Shown here: one piece after another, positions 1 through 12,523 of the stretch
Layout of the letters: the number at the start of each line of letters is the position of its first letter
Numbering within the stretch: the stretch's first letter is position 1
DNA from: Podocnemis expansa
Lineage: Eukaryota; Chordata; Testudines; Podocnemididae
Length of the DNA: 64,000 bases
Direction of reading: 5' to 3'
Assembly: GCA_007922195.1 (NCBI GenBank)
Contig: ML681981.1
Location: forward strand, 15,995,089 to 16,059,088
Notes under the pieces: model-generated
What the model was told of the DNA's origin: nothing
The model's input: only the letters and a program-made list of their open reading frames with translations
Databases searched by the model: none
Made by a program: the position numbers and the translations under genes

Positions 1-285
1 CCTGAAAGAGGAACTAGAGCAGATGTGGAAAGTGAAGGCCAAAGTGGTCCCGGTGGTGGTAGGAGCACTCGGGGCTGTGACTCCGAAGCTGGGAGAGTGG
101 CTCCAACAGATCCCAGGAACAACATCAGAGCTCTCTGTCCAGAAGAGTGCAGTGCTAGGAACAGGTAAGATACTGCGCAGAACCCTCAAACTCCCAGGCC
201 TCTGGTAGAGGACCCGAGGTTGAGGATGACACATACCACCCATAGGGGTGAGAGAGGAATTTTTTTTTTATATATATTTTTAATC
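1..285 (+). mobile_element. 3' end of a non-LTR retrotransposon (R2/R4-like LINE)
   Basis: An open frame enters from the left edge and stops at 208. It encodes the C-terminal tail of a LINE polyprotein: a basic segment, then 'VVGALGAVTPKLGEWLQQI' and a terminal 'TLKLPGLW'. I recognise this tail as recurring at the end of R2/R4-type reverse transcriptase proteins annotated in reptiles and fish; that placement is from memory. After the stop come about 75 bp of 3' UTR and a T-rich/TA-rich tail near 260-285. The catalytic domains lie outside the window, so clade and activity cannot be judged. Confidence 0.6.
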
Positions 286-3200
286 TGTATTATTTAAGAA
301 CACTGTTAGATTAACCATAATCGCTTTTAGATAAACTCTCCTTCCATTTAATTGACCCTGAGTCTCATGAGTCCTTTCCTTGGGGCACACAGTTCCCTTT
401 GATGCCACTTATTTAGTGGTGAGTCCAAAATAATAGGGTTTGTTGCTCACATGTGTCTATATTTAATAGTTTGCATTTTTATCTGGAATGCATATTTTAA
501 TAAAGAAAGTAATCAGCATGATAATCTTCTTAAGTTCTCATTTAGTAATCGGGAAAAATTTAGAAGCTCCTACTTTGTAAAGGGCAATTGGTTTTCATTG
601 GGTGCATGGAATGACATGCAGAAAACTGCCATAAAAAGCTTTTGAGTAATATTTCTATGTACTCCTGGCAAAAATGATATTTTTTTGTGGATGTCACTGT
701 GTTACAGAATAAAGGTGGAAGGAATGAGGATATAAGAAGGAAATAAAAATAGAACTTTATTTAGACTGGTGAGTCTAAAATTAGACTTAAGTGTTGAATT
801 GGCTTGAGAGTGTTCATCAGTTGCATCATGATTCCTCTATTTTGTCATCTTCATTTTTGATGCCAAAGGTAGGGTATCCTAATTGACAAGTGTCTTACAT
901 ATTTTTTTAAAGAATTATTTATATGATTTCTCCAAAGTACAAACTCAATCAGCTCAATAACACATCAAGATTGTAATCATATAGTCCCCAGTTTGGTCCA
1001 GTGAGACTAAAGATTTAATCACTCAGATTTAATCTGTTCTCTAAAATGAAAGCTGAAACCATGTTAAAATCCTGGTCTCATAGCAAGCTGACCCATTAAC
1101 AATCAAGACCATGTCTGGTCTTGAAAAATTTGCTGTAAGAATCATTAATGGTATGATATTAAGCTGTTTCACAATATTCGAACAAAAAAAGCATTCAGTA
1201 AGACTGGAAATGCAACAAATGTAAAAATGAGAAAAGGGAAAAGTAAACTTGACAGATTTGTGTTCTGTGGAACACAGTTGCTCCTAGATGTAATGTAGAC
1301 TAAATGTTTGATGGAATACAAAAAAGTTTAGACAGTTTGGTGGAGAATGAGTATTTCAACAACTTTGCAGTTATAGTGTCTTACATGTAAAATGTTTCTC
1401 TTGCTTCTTGCTAGATGCAGATTTTACACAAACAGGAAACTGAATCCACAAATGCTGTGAAGTGCACTAAATAATAAAATAAAATGCTTTCTCTGGTGTC
1501 TTCAGGTTATGTCACTTTAAGTGTTAGTAGTTAGCATTGCTCTTTTCAAAAATTTCAGCAATTATTTTATTAAAAATATTTTTTTCAAGCTTGCTGCCTG
1601 TGCAGCATCCCCAGGTCTAATGGACTAGGCAGAAAGAGACTGCTGCTATAATTCAACTTGACTCTCTCAAATAAAACCACAGGTAGACAAATGCCATTGC
1701 ACTCTGTTATAATCATATGGCTACAATCTTGAACCAATATGAAATCAGAATGGTTCATGAAATCTCATTGGACATGGTTTGATACCTCTTAGGCCTTATC
1801 ATCCTCTTGTGGCAAGAGGAGAGTGGATTGATCTGACAGTGGTCTCCTTTCCCAGAATCTTGTGATCGTTCCAGAGTGTTAAATTTCTCTATTTTAGTAA
1901 TTTTGAATGGATGGGGAATCTGGGTATCATAAGTGCTCATATTGCATCTCTTAAAAATTCCATCATGACATTTAAGAAGGTTAGGAAGCTGCATGATCCT
2001 ACATGCCGTAGGCAGAGGACAGTTAGATGTTCTGCTGTAGCCATTGATCCTGTACGCTTAATCAAAAGCACAGCTGACCTGGGGAAAGAGCTGGGGCTCG
2101 GGTTCTGGGACTCGGGGCTTGAGCCGCATAAGCCGAACGCCAGTGACATCCCTGTGCTTAATCATGTCCCTCAAGGCTTAACTTGTACTCTGTCAATTTT
2201 AGTGATCGTACATGTAAGCTTGAAACCATAAATTCCACTAGCTCTATAAATGCGGTGAGTGGTCTCGTATAATTCACACACTGTAATTATCACTTTTTGT
2301 TCATTTACACTTGACTCACCCTCAACCAAAAAAAGAAATTGAAAGTGTGGGTGTTTTGGTCTCGTTGTTGTTGTTGTTGTTGTTTTTAATTATTATTTGG
2401 AGGTGGGGGGGTTGGCTTGGATCAGTAGAAGTGCTAATTCTTAATGCACATGATCATTCTTAAATTTGAGTTGTCTCAGAAATGCTTTTCTTGTATAACT
2501 GCTTCTAAATTGGCAGCTTGCAATCTAGCCTGAATAAATGTCAGTGTGTACCTGCACTGTGCAAGAAACAAGGTGATTACTGAATTTTGACTTAGTGTCA
2601 GTTTGGTTATCCTCTGCCACATCTTACTTCCATTGCTACGCCACACAGTTGTGATGGGTGTAAATACCAGATCTGTACCTGCTCCCTAGTGAAGCAGGGG
2701 TAGCAGTAGTAGCTCACCCACCCATGCAGTGTCTGATAATGCCAATAGTCTATACAAGGCATGCTCTCTTTGCTCTCATGTTTGTGTCTACCAGCAATAA
2801 TTGAGCCATTATGGAATTAAACATGCATCTAGATCTCTGTCATATGCTTTGTTTCCCTAACAAGTATTATTTTCTTTAAATTTATATTTAAAGAAGTCAG
2901 CCATGTCTTAATTGTGAATGGTAATTCTGGTTGCATGTGTATTGCCTTTTCTGATAAATCAGATATATAATGTAGCTTTTGAAGCTGCAGTACTTTCGTT
3001 CTATCTCTGATATTAATAAGTCTTACTTTCAGAAGTCAGGTTTTCCCCAGATAGCTTAAACAAAAACTTTTTTTGGTGCCTTCAGGATATTATTACTATA
3101 TGCAAATTGTATCCTACCAAAGTATTCTGTGTCAAACCATCTCAAAGTAAATTGTCTTTTAAAAAGGAAAATTTCAGAAGTAATTTGTGACAAATTTTAA

Positions 3201-3699
3201 AACAAATGTAAGGGCATACTTTTTAAACTATGCATAATTTAACCTGTGGAACTCATTACTGTAAGACATTTAAGTCAAAGACCTTAGTTCTAAAAAAGGT
3301 TCAAAAATATATATTTGCATAGGTAATTAGAGCATCCACATTTATGCTGGGTAGAATAAATCCTTTTTTATAAAGGGTATAAGCCATTATGTTCAGGGTC
3401 CAAATGGACACTGACTGATAAATTATGAAGAAATTCCTTCTGTGGGAATATTTTTCTACATTTATCCAGGAGGAGTTTTTTGTACATCTCTCTGAAGCAG
3501 CTGACATAAGATGCATCACATTCAAAGACAGAATTCTGAACTGAAGGACGGGTTGACCAAATGTAGCATTTTCTTTGTTGGATTTGAGATTTTGGCTGAA
3601 GTTCTGTTCCATTTTGTTCCTTTTGCCTGGCCCTGGTTTTAGTGAAATGTTGTATCCGGTTAGTTGTGGGGGAGCAAGATAAATAACTAAATAATGTTA
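286..3699. other. No gene recognised (AT-rich non-coding)
   Basis: AT-rich sequence with only short open frames (under about 130 codons) that lack recognisable domains. A short GTT microsatellite lies near 2363-2382. Nothing resembles an exon with convincing flanking splice sites. Confidence 0.6.
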
Positions 3700-3812
3700 T
3701 CAGTTTCCAAAGGGATAGCCATGTTAGTCTAGTCCAGTAAAAAAAACAACAAAACTCATGCAAAAAATAAATCTGTTAGTCTTAAAGTGCCACACAACTG
3801 CTTGTTGTTTTT
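3700..3812 (+). mobile_element. Foldback short retroposon, copy 1 (short form)
   Basis: It starts with the tRNA-like head 'ttccaaagggatagccatg' followed by 'ttagtctagtcca', has an A-rich linker, and ends with the arm that reads 'gttagtcttaaagtgccaca' and finishes 'gcttgttgttttt'. It is bounded by a 12-bp direct repeat with one mismatch: taaataatgtta at 3688-3699 and taaataatctta at 3813-3824. A duplication of this length indicates LINE-type target-primed insertion rather than DNA-transposon insertion. The central palindrome of the long form is missing. Confidence 0.75.
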
Positions 3813-3824
3813 TAAATAATCTTA

Positions 3825-5855
3825 AAAATTTCAAATTGTACAAATCAGTTCTCAAAACCTAAATTATTTCAACTCCTCCATTTATAGGGTTAAAGTGGTA
3901 TTTCCTGTGGTATAGTGCTGTACTTTGATCCTATAGCACCATAAACTGACACACTTCACTAGGGCTTCACAGTTTTGTTTAACATCCTTATCAAGATAAT
4001 TCAGGTCTCAACAAAACTGCTGGACACTTAGGGATGCCTGACCCTAGGTATCCAGCAAAGGAGAGGAGCCCCCTGCTCTTAGGCACCAGAATGATCTGGC
4101 ATCTAGGATTTGTCAAGGCCTGGGATAATGATTTCAAATATCTTTAGTTCTTCTTTAGGACAGTTCTAGAGCTATTTTACATAAAGCTGAGGTCATGGAA
4201 ATTACAAAAATGCTAGCCAAAAAATTAATTGTGCCTGTAACTGTTTCTCTGTAGTGGATACATTAAAAGGGAGCATATTAATTTCTTAAAAGATAGGCTC
4301 TAGTAATTATTTTGGGGAGGTTCTGTGCTTTTTATAAAAAGGTCATACTAAGTGATTGTGAAGGCTCTTTCTGGTTTTGGAATCTATGAAGACTACTTGT
4401 CATATATAAAAATAACTAGGACAGTATACTGTGAAATAAACAGGCAGTCGTATTTTACTTCACCAAATGCAGTTTCTGCTTAACCATGCTTTGTCTCATT
4501 TCAGCAAATATTATTTGTTCTGGGAAATCATAATGCGTAAGACAGGAGAAATACTGACACACACACCCCCCCAAAGGGATATATTCTGTAACAGTAGCAT
4601 TGTTTAGGATATTATAAACTTCTAAATATTTTAGACAGTCTATTTTAGAATAATTTTGGGGAAAATATTAATCTGTTGAACTCTTCAAATAAAACTTCCC
4701 TTAATCTTCTTTTACAGATGGTGTTACTCTCCAATTTTGAAATATAGGAAAGGAAAAAGCAAGCCCAGTTACTGTAAGTACATGGATTTCACAAATAATT
4801 TCTGAATTTTGTACTGTACTTCTTTTTCAGTGAAATTGCTTCTGCTTCATTAGTGAAGCAAAAAATCAGACCTACTATGTGCTTAATGATTCCTAATTGT
4901 ACATTGTGTTTTGAAGCAGGCTTGGAATCGGGGATATGGTAGCTATATCAGGTTTAAATATTAAATAAGTAAAGATTTTGGAGACAGCAATGGATTCTTT
5001 GTCAGTTTAGAGGGTACAGCATTTATAAATCTTCAGGGGCATTATATTTAAGTTTACCAATGCACATAAGGAAAACTAGCTATTTTTCATTGTGAATTGT
5101 AGAATATTTGAACCGTCCGCTGGTTGATACCTAATGAAATGCTCTGAGTTTAGCGTGTGTATGTAGCAATTTTAAGGAAATAGGATAAGTATTACTCTTT
5201 TTTATTTCCCAGGAATAGTTTTTGGTTTTTAAATCTGAAATTATTTCAATGTATTGTACTTTCTAGGCCAGTAGAGAGGAACTGAGTGAAATCTAGTAGT
5301 ATTTTATATTGTATTTTAAATAGCAAACTGAAACTTGACACTGCACATCTCTGGTTTACCTGGCATTGGGGCTTTTGGGTTACTTTAATGTGAAGAATTC
5401 AAAATACACCAGTTTGATGGTATGCATCACTGACTAAAAACACTTCTATAGAAAAACAGAAAACAGATCTTAAGTTCTTTGTATGGCAGATAATCAAGTA
5501 ATTATTTGAAAGCAGGATGGTAACTGAGAAGAATTTTATATAATGCATGTCATGGAACCACTAACCATATTTGGCAGATTGCTAATATATGCTTCCATAA
5601 ATACTGTAAGAAGAAATTTAATATTTTTTTATATTCCTTCATGACAACTCCAATTCCTTTATGTAAAATGAAAGACAGAAGAATAAGTGGGGAACCAAAT
5701 GTTAGTAAGCATGCATGCACTTGAAGAATTGTCAGAAGAACTTTATTTTGAAATTCTAATTTCTATGTTGTTTCATTAAAATATTCAGTATTTCTATAAA
5801 AGTGCTATATACCTGATATAACATGGCTGAAATCCTGTTTTCGGTATCTTTTTTT
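3825..5855. other. No gene recognised
   Basis: AT-rich sequence with no open frame of note and no recognisable repeat. Confidence 0.55.
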
Positions 5856-6143
5856 ATGTGTGTAAATCTCTTGCGTAAGATACTCGCTCAATACTTTTAA
5901 AATAAGTTTAGTATATTTAAAAGAAGAAATACATGTGAGATTAGTGACTGTTCACTGGACAAACTCTATTTCCTTCAAACAATACAATTATGACCTTGAA
6001 AATCACTAACTGCTCTCATGGGGAAGACATAATAGGCTTTTATTTGCTTCACAGAAGTGAGATTTTCTAAAATTTTCTTTTCAAATTTTTTAAAAAATTA
6101 ACACATGACATCCAGAAATACTAGGTATTTTGAAAACAATCTA
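5856..6143. repeat. Local duplication, copy A (uninterrupted)
   Basis: This segment is repeated about 1 kb downstream at 6853-6896 plus 7547-7790. Shared landmarks in the same order include 'taagatac', 'tttaaaagaagaaat', 'gactgttcactg', 'aaaatcactaactgct' and 'gacataataggcttttattt'. Copy A keeps the intact sequence 'atacttttaaaat' at the point where copy B holds a hAT insertion. It could be a local duplication or two copies of an undescribed dispersed repeat. Confidence 0.75.
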
Positions 6144-6389
6144 TTGTGTGAATATTGCACAGTTTTGGGGCAAGGTGCTGTCTGTGCATGTAGTTAGGTG
6201 CTGAGTTGACATAGAAAATAAGACTGTGGTGATTTTGCATGATCAAAGGTGGATTGGGAATTGTGAAACTCCACAGAAATGTTACTCAGGCTTATGCCAG
6301 AAGAAACTAAGTGGATTTGTATAGAAAATGTGACATTAAAAGCTAGGCTGCCTTTCTATGCATTGTCTTCACATGTGAAAATAAAATAA

Positions 6390-6510
6390 CAAACAAGGAG
6401 ACCTGTGGCACTTAAAGACTAACGCATAATCAGATAATAAATTTGTTAATCGATAAGTGCCACAGGACTCCTTGTTTGTTTTGCTGAACTAGACTAACAT
6501 GGTTACAACT
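6390..6510 (-). mobile_element. Foldback short retroposon, copy 2
   Basis: The left arm 'aacaaggagacctgtggcac' and the right arm 'gtgccacaggactccttgtt' are inverted complements around a short loop. The right arm is followed by the head 'gaactagactaacatggtta', so the element reads on the minus strand. Similar AT-rich flanks (tgtgaaaataaaataa at 6374-6389, tgtaaaataaataatg at 6511-6526) look like a diverged target duplication. Confidence 0.7.
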
Positions 6511-6852
6511 TGTAAAATAAATAATGAATCTCTTTAGGTCTCTTCTAAATTGTCTCATGTATTGTACTACATGATAGAAAACTTAGGATCTGAACCTGCT
6601 TCTATTTAAGTTAGTAGGCGTTTTATCACTGTCAGTATCAGCAGGATTGGGGGTGTATGTTAATTTTATTGCATTCTAAATATCAAGATGTAAATTTTGA
6701 GAAGTGCACTAAACCTGTTAAAGAATAGGTAACTAAAATATATCATTGTCAGTCTTTTTTTTCATCCATCCCAAATGATTCTCTATGTTTATGAAAACAG
6801 GATTAAAAGACATTTAAGTACTTTTGCTTAAGCAGTTGCATTAGTCATAGGT

Positions 6853-7790
6853 TTGTGTAGATCTCTTACATAAGATACTTGTTCAGTACTTCAAAACAGA
6901 GCCCTGCAGATCCGTGGGTATCCTCTTCAGACCCATGGGTAACCACATCCATGGGTGCAGTTGCAGATATCCACAGCCCCGTTGTGGATTTCCAGTGGCT
7001 GCGGATCCTATTTTTATGAATGATCCCTGCAGCTGTTGCTATGATCTGATCTGCGTTGTTAGCCCATGGGGGAACAGGGAAGCACTCTAGCTAATCCCAG
7101 TTGAGCTCTGATTGGTGGCCTGCCAGACAGTCAGAGTCTCACTCACAGCAGGCTGAAGCTTGGAGAAATACTACACACTGTCAGTCAGTTAGCATGCTGA
7201 CCTTTGGCTCATTCCCTATGCCTTCCCCACCCACTTATTCATTTTCTCATTTATAGTTAGTACGCCTTGCTGTCAATCAGAAATTTCATTGGTGGCCAAG
7301 GAAATCTGATTGATTGACAGCTCAGCAAGCAAATCATAAACAAGAAAAGGAAGAAATGAGTGAAACCCATGTGGCGAATAAGCCAATCAAATGTTAAAAT
7401 GATGGCTGTGAGCCCAAGCTCAGTTGCAGATGCAGTTTTGGATCCACACAAAAGATGGCATGCGGATTACAGATCGGATAAAGACTGACATTGGGCGGGT
7501 GTGGTCCAGTTCTGGATCCACATTTTTGTATCTGCACAGGGCTCTACTTTTAAAATATATTCAAAATATTTAAAAGAAGAAATGCTTCTGTGATTTGTGA
7601 CTGTTCACTGAACAAGCTGTTTCCTTAAGGCAGCACAGATGATGACCTTAAAAATCACTAACTGCTTTCATGAGGAAGACATAATAGGCTTTTATTTGCT
7701 TCGTAGAACTGAATTTCTAAAATTCTCTTTCAGATTTTTTGAAAAATTGTTTAATGTATGATATCTAGAAATACTAAGCACACTGAAAAC
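6853..7790. repeat. Local duplication, copy B, interrupted by a hAT element
   Basis: Second copy of the 5856-6143 segment, split at 6896/7547 by the 6897-7546 element. Sequence on both sides follows copy A in the same order and orientation, with scattered substitutions and small indels. The internal element accounts for most of the extra length. Confidence 0.75.
6897..7546. mobile_element. hAT-like non-autonomous DNA transposon, about 650 bp
   Basis: Terminal inverted repeats: left 'cagagccctgcagat', right 'atctgcacagggctcta'. The flanks 'tacttcaaaa' and 'tacttttaaaa' represent the duplicated target; the uninterrupted paralogous site in copy A has this motif once. It contains repeated 'ggatcc'-type motifs near both ends and no transposase frame. 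It is assigned to hAT by the terminal pattern and an approximately 8-bp duplication. Confidence 0.65.
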
Positions 7791-9225
7791 AGTTTCAAAA
7801 TTAAATACCAGTGACAGTTTTTGTTCTGTAGAGACATGCATTGAAATGAAGACACAGGAGTAGAAGTAAATTTAAGACATCCAGTGGAGATTTTTGTTTT
7901 TCATATAAGAATGTGCTTTACTGTTTAAGTTTAAATTATAAACACGTAGTTAAGTGCCAGCTACATAATTAATTTTTTTGAAACCATAACTAGGGACAAC
8001 TGTGTTGTAACAGGAACACCTAGACAACTGTGTTTATAGTGTTGATGAATCATAATTTACATTTTTGTTTTGTTGCCTTTTGTCCAAACTGAGAGTTTTT
8101 GTGGGTATAGCCATCAAATTAAGAGTTTTTGGCTTTGTTTTAAGTTTTACAGTACTGTACATAGCGTGTAGGGAAGTAACAAGAAATGCTGGATCTTTAA
8201 TATTATCTTAATTTATTTTTAAATCACCATAGTCATAGCATGAGTGATTTTCTATATAGGCTAGTAGTTAAAACTGAGTTCAATATAGGTTGTCTGTCGT
8301 TTTAAGGACAAATTTTTCTGATCTGACTTGGCCTATGATTAAAAACCCCAGCTGACTGCCTAACTAGCATGTCCCACCTGACAGTGAAAAAGAAAACTGG
8401 TCTTCTTTCTGTCACATAAAATTGACCAAAGAATTATTGTGGACCACCATCCTGTGCTTTGAGAAGGCACATATATGATAACTAATATGAACTCTTTCCA
8501 AAATCGATATGGAATATAAATAGTATTGTCAAAACTAGAACTTCAAAAATCAAGTCACGACTCTCTCCCCCCCCCCCCCCCCAGTGTTTTAAAACAGATT
8601 ATAATTGCGTGTTTTGGTCTGTCTCTTTGGATTTTCTTTTTTAAAATTTTTTTGGGAAGGACTCCTTCTGCCCTCCTCCAAAGTGTGTGACAGTTACTGT
8701 TGCAAACTCTCATAAATTCATTGAGTAAAGTAGCATTGGCCCTTACTGTCAGAGCTCTCACTTGACTGCCTTATGGTACAGAGCTTCCAACTTTTCTCCA
8801 AAATTCTAATTAATTGTGTCCCCTCACTTCCACATTCCTCCAGCCCAGCAATTAATTCTGCTTCCCATTTCCCATGTTTTCTTACCCCTCTCCCCATATC
8901 AGTTCCACTTCTACAGATCCTGGGGGCCTTTACTTTGCTCTCCCAGCCCTTATTGAGAAGTTGCATCAGGCTCCTTTACTACCAGGTCATTGTGGGAAGG
9001 GAGTGGAGCAGAAAAGAGCTGTCCCTTTGTTCCCTGTTGAGGGGAGCTGTAAAGATTATAGAAGCAAACCCAACAGTAAAATCAATTATTTATTTTGCTC
9101 TTTGTTAGCATGCACAAGGAGGTGCAGGCAAGAGACCTGCTGATCAAACTCTAGTTAGGCAATGGTCCGGGATTAAAGTGAAAGATTAACAGTTTGTCTA
9201 TCAGTAATTATTTTTTCTTCTTCAA
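7791..9225. other. No gene recognised; homopolymer C run
   Basis: AT-rich non-coding sequence. A run of 16 C residues at 8567-8582 is a likely length-variable site. Short open frames around 8718-9143 overlap on both strands and have no recognisable domain. Confidence 0.55.
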
Positions 9226-9460
9226 TAGGTGTCCCCATAAGTGCTTGCCCCAGTGCCTTTGATCAGAGATTTTAGGCAGCATTGTTGCCAGGAGCTGCGT
9301 GTGCACGGGTGGTGTCTTGCGCTGCTTCGAGTGTGCCAAACTGTTGCACTCACAGCTTGTCCCTTCAGTTTCTTCTCAGCTGCCTCTGGGCTGAGATGGA
9401 GCTCCACAGTACTCTCTACTTTTCTGAAAAAGAGAAAGAAAATCCCTTTTTTCAACAATT
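9226..9460 (+). repeat. Left inverted terminal repeat of the DIRS element
   Basis: The segment 'gagattttaggcagca' at 9266-9281 has a perfect reverse complement at 17415-17430. 'cttcgagtgtgccaaactg' at 9325-9343 matches the reverse complement of 17353-17371 with two mismatches. Further similarity spreads between these anchors. Inverted rather than direct termini are characteristic of DIRS elements. Confidence 0.8.
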
Positions 9461-9580
9461 ATTCTACCTTTTTCCTCATAGCTTTATTATACTTCCCGAA
9501 CCCCCTCCCTTTAAAAAAAAAAAAAAATCCCTCCCTCAGCTATCCCTTGTTTTAGTTGGCGATCTTGATTACCTATAGCT

Positions 9581-10603
9581 GTGAATCTTTCTCCAGGATT
9601 TAAGAGATGTGACAAATGCAGGGATGTGATGCCTATTTCAGACAGCCACTCCCTCTGTCTAAAGTGTCTGGGAGATGGTCATATTACATCAAAATGCCTT
9701 CACTGCTCCAGATTGAAAACACGTACCTGCCTCGACAGAGCTCAAACTCAAGCTACTATTTATGGAAAAGTCTCTCCAATGCATCTTGGAGACTTTACCT
9801 CTGCAACAGGACAAGTCAGTCAACCCTCACTCCTCAGATAAGAGGCAGAGAGAGTCGTCATCACCACAGGGAAACTCGCAAAAGAGAAAGTGAGCTCCAG
9901 AGCTAGGAGACTGAATGGTACCGTCCACCTCTAAAGTTCCCAGACAAAGCTACTTTAAAGACTGCAGTACTGAGTAAACTGGCACCAAGGCAAAAAACAG
10001 TACGGAAAACAGCCTCTTTGGCGCCAGTTAGGATGGCACTCAAGACAGTATTGATGCAGATGCCTACCCCATCGGCACCGCCATCGGTGCTGTCATCTAA
10101 GCTGATGCGTGTTGCTTCATCAACCGAAACACCAGCACCGACAAATCAACACAGCCGACCATGGCACCGACTGACAGTCTTCCACACCACAAACAATCAG
10201 AGATATGTTATCCATCCTCACTCTACGGTACCAACATATCTCCTTCAGCACATGGCTCCTGGTCTCCTTTACCACCATTCTTCTCAAACAAAGATGACCA
10301 ATACTTTCAAGCATCTTTCTCCCCAACTTTTTCTTCTCCAGACAGAGCTGCTTCTATCACTTCCAGAAGGTCTCTAGCTCATATAGAAAAGACTACAAAA
10401 GAGTGGATCCATCAAATGGAGGCCCTAATTCAGAGATCAATTTGCTACTACTCCTCTACAAAGGAGAAATCACACAAAAAAACTTATGGAACTCAGTCCT
10501 TCAGGACCCATGGCCTGACATGCTAGATCCCCTTCTTCAACCACAGCAGTAGACCCGGATGAGGCCTCCAAGGGTGAATTAATGGAGGACACATCCCCGC
10601 ACA
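9581..10603 (+). pseudogene. DIRS gag, N-terminal part (zinc knuckle), disrupted
   Basis: The frame opening at 9581 encodes a Cys/His cluster: 'CDKCRDVMPISDSHSLCLKC' followed by LGDGHITSKC and a final C two residues on. This CxxC...H..C.xC.G..H....C..C arrangement is the one I associate with gag-like ORF1 of vertebrate DIRS elements; it probably binds the element's RNA or cDNA. The frame is lost after about 85 codons, but downstream frames are rich in Ser, Pro and Thr, as in the DIRS gag linker. Near 10547 an acidic 'DPDEAS' segment appears, and the CR1 copy then interrupts it. Confidence 0.7.
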
Positions 10604-10683
10604 GAAATCATAGAATCATAGGGTTGGAAGGGACCTCATAGGTCATCTAGTCCAACCCCCTGCCAGAGGCAGGACCACTCCCA

Positions 10684-12399
10684 CTAAACCATCCCAGTCA
10701 TGGTTTTGTCCAGCCGGGCCTTAAACACCTCCAAAGATGGAGACTCCACCACCTCCCTAGGCAGCTCATTCCAATGCTTCACCACTCGCCTAGTAAAAAA
10801 GTTTTTTCTAATATCCAGCCTCAACCTCCCTAACCGCAGCTTGAGACCATTGGTCCTCGTTCTGTCCTCTGTTATTACCGAGAACAGTCGAGCTCCATCT
10901 TCCTTAGAGCATCCCTTCAAGTAGTTGAAGGTTGCTATCAAATCCCCCCTCAATCTTCTCTTTTGCAGACTAAATAAGCCTAATACTTTCAGTCTTTCCT
11001 CATAGGGCTTGTGCTCTAGCACTTTAATCATTTTGGTTGCCCTCCTCTGAACTCTCTCTAGCATATCCCTGTCCTTTTTGTAGTGGGGAGCCCAAAACTG
11101 AACACAATATTCTAGATGTGGCCTTACCAGTGCAGAATAGAGGGGAATGATCACATCCCTTGATCTGCTGGTAATACTTCTTTTGATGCAGCCCAGTATG
11201 CCATTGACCTTTTTGGCAGCAAGAGCACACTGCTGACTCATATCTAGCTTCCCATCCACCATGACCCCCAGGTCCTTTTCTACACTGCTGCTACGTAGCT
11301 GAATGTTTCCCAGCCTGTAGCAGTGCATGGGGTTTTTTCGTCCCACGTGCAGGATTTTACACTTGTCCTTATTGAAGCTCATAAGATTTCTATTGGCCCA
11401 CTGTTCCAATTTATCTAGGTTTCCCTGAATCCTGTCCTTGCCCTCTAACGTGTCTACTGTTCCCCCCAGCTTGGTGTCATCCGCCAACTTAATGAGAATG
11501 CAGTCTATTCCATCATCCAGATCATTGATGAAAATATTGAACAGAACTGGCCTCAGGACTGACCCCTGGGGCACACCACTCGTGACTGGCTGCCAGCTAG
11601 ACATGGATCCCTTGATTCCTAGACGCTGAAACCGTTGATCTAGCCAGTTTTCTATCCACCTTATAGTCCACCTATCCAACCCATACTTCCTTAATTTGCC
11701 AATGAGAATGCTGTGGGAAACTGTTTCAAAAGCCTTGGTAAAATCAAGGTATATCACATCAACGGTTCTTCCTGCATCCAGAAAACTAGTCATCTGATCA
11801 TAGAAGGTGATGAGATTGGTCAGGCATGATTTACCCCTGGTAAATCCATGCTGACTGTTCCTGATCACTTTATTTTCCTCTAAGTGTTTGAGGATGGATT
11901 CTTTGAGAATCTGCTCCATAATTTTTCCAGGGATTGAGGTGAGGCTGACTGGTCTGTAATTCCCCGGATCCTCCTTTTTCTCTTTCTTGAAAATAGGCAC
12001 TACATTTGCTTTTTTCCAATCCTCTGGCACCTCCCCCGTTCTCCATGAGTTTTGAAAGATAACGGCCAGCGGTGCTGCTATTTCATCATTGAGCACTTCA
12101 GCTTTTTCCTCATCCTCTGTCACAAGGATGCCTGCCCTATTCAGCAAGGGGCCTACACCATCCCTGATCCTCTTCTTGTTATTAACATACTTGTAGAACC
12201 CCTTCTTGTTATCCCTTACATCCCTCGCTAGCCGCAACTCCATTTGTCTTTTGGACTTTCTGATTTTATCCCTGCAGTCCCTAGCAATATCTTTATATGC
12301 CTCCTTGGTCATCTGACCAAGGTTCCACTTCCTGTAAGCTTCCTTTTCATGTTTAAGCTCAGAGCAGAGTTCTCGGCTAAGCCATTCTGGCTGCCTCAC
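10684..12399 (-). CDS. CR1 ORF2 reverse transcriptase, internally deleted but open
   Basis: 571 codons without a stop. Visible RT blocks: [13 protein letters not shown] near residues 147-159, YLDFTKAF at 217-224 (catalytic Asp 219), GVPQGSVL at 275-282, ADD at 306-308, and a C-terminal '[16 protein letters not shown]' region typical of CR1. Three positions look unlike the family: VLRP at 281-284 where CR1 usually has VLGP, LADD at 305-308 where F(A)DD is usual, and KAFE where KAFD is usual. Around residue 104/105 (nt about 12087), VLN joins directly to a segment ending PLAVIF; the usual intervening block with the GPDG motif, roughly 65 residues by recollection, is absent. The frame survived the deletion. 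Enzyme activity is unlikely. Confidence 0.85.
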   Translation of the reverse strand: MRQPEWLSRELCSELKHEKEAYRKWNLGQMTKEAYKDIARDCRDKIRKSKRQMELRLARDVRDNKKGFYKYVNNKKRIRDGVGPLLNRAGILVTEDEEKAEVLNDEIAAPLAVIFQNSWRTGEVPEDWKKANVVPIFKKEKKEDPGNYRPVSLTSIPGKIMEQILKESILKHLEENKVIRNSQHGFTRGKSCLTNLITFYDQMTSFLDAGRTVDVIYLDFTKAFETVSHSILIGKLRKYGLDRWTIRWIENWLDQRFQRLGIKGSMSSWQPVTSGVPQGSVLRPVLFNIFINDLDDGIDCILIKLADDTKLGGTVDTLEGKDRIQGNLDKLEQWANRNLMSFNKDKCKILHVGRKNPMHCYRLGNIQLRSSSVEKDLGVMVDGKLDMSQQCALAAKKVNGILGCIKRSITSRSRDVIIPLYSALVRPHLEYCVQFWAPHYKKDRDMLERVQRRATKMIKVLEHKPYEERLKVLGLFSLQKRRLRGDLIATFNYLKGCSKEDGARLFSVITEDRTRTNGLKLRLGRLRLDIRKNFFTRRVVKHWNELPREVVESPSLEVFKARLDKTMTGMV

Positions 12400-12523
12400 A
12401 TGTTTGTTCTTCTCCTAATTGGAATGGCAACTTCCTGTGCCCTTAGCAGGGTTTCTTTAAAATATAACCAACTCTCTTGGGCTCCTTTCCCCTTCAGATT
12501 AGCTTCCCAAGGGATCCTGCCCA

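Noticed and set aside
3301..3763. Minus-strand frames of 103 and 131 codons
   Set aside because: They overlap a foldback retroposon and unique AT-rich sequence, and show no domain or matching splice context.
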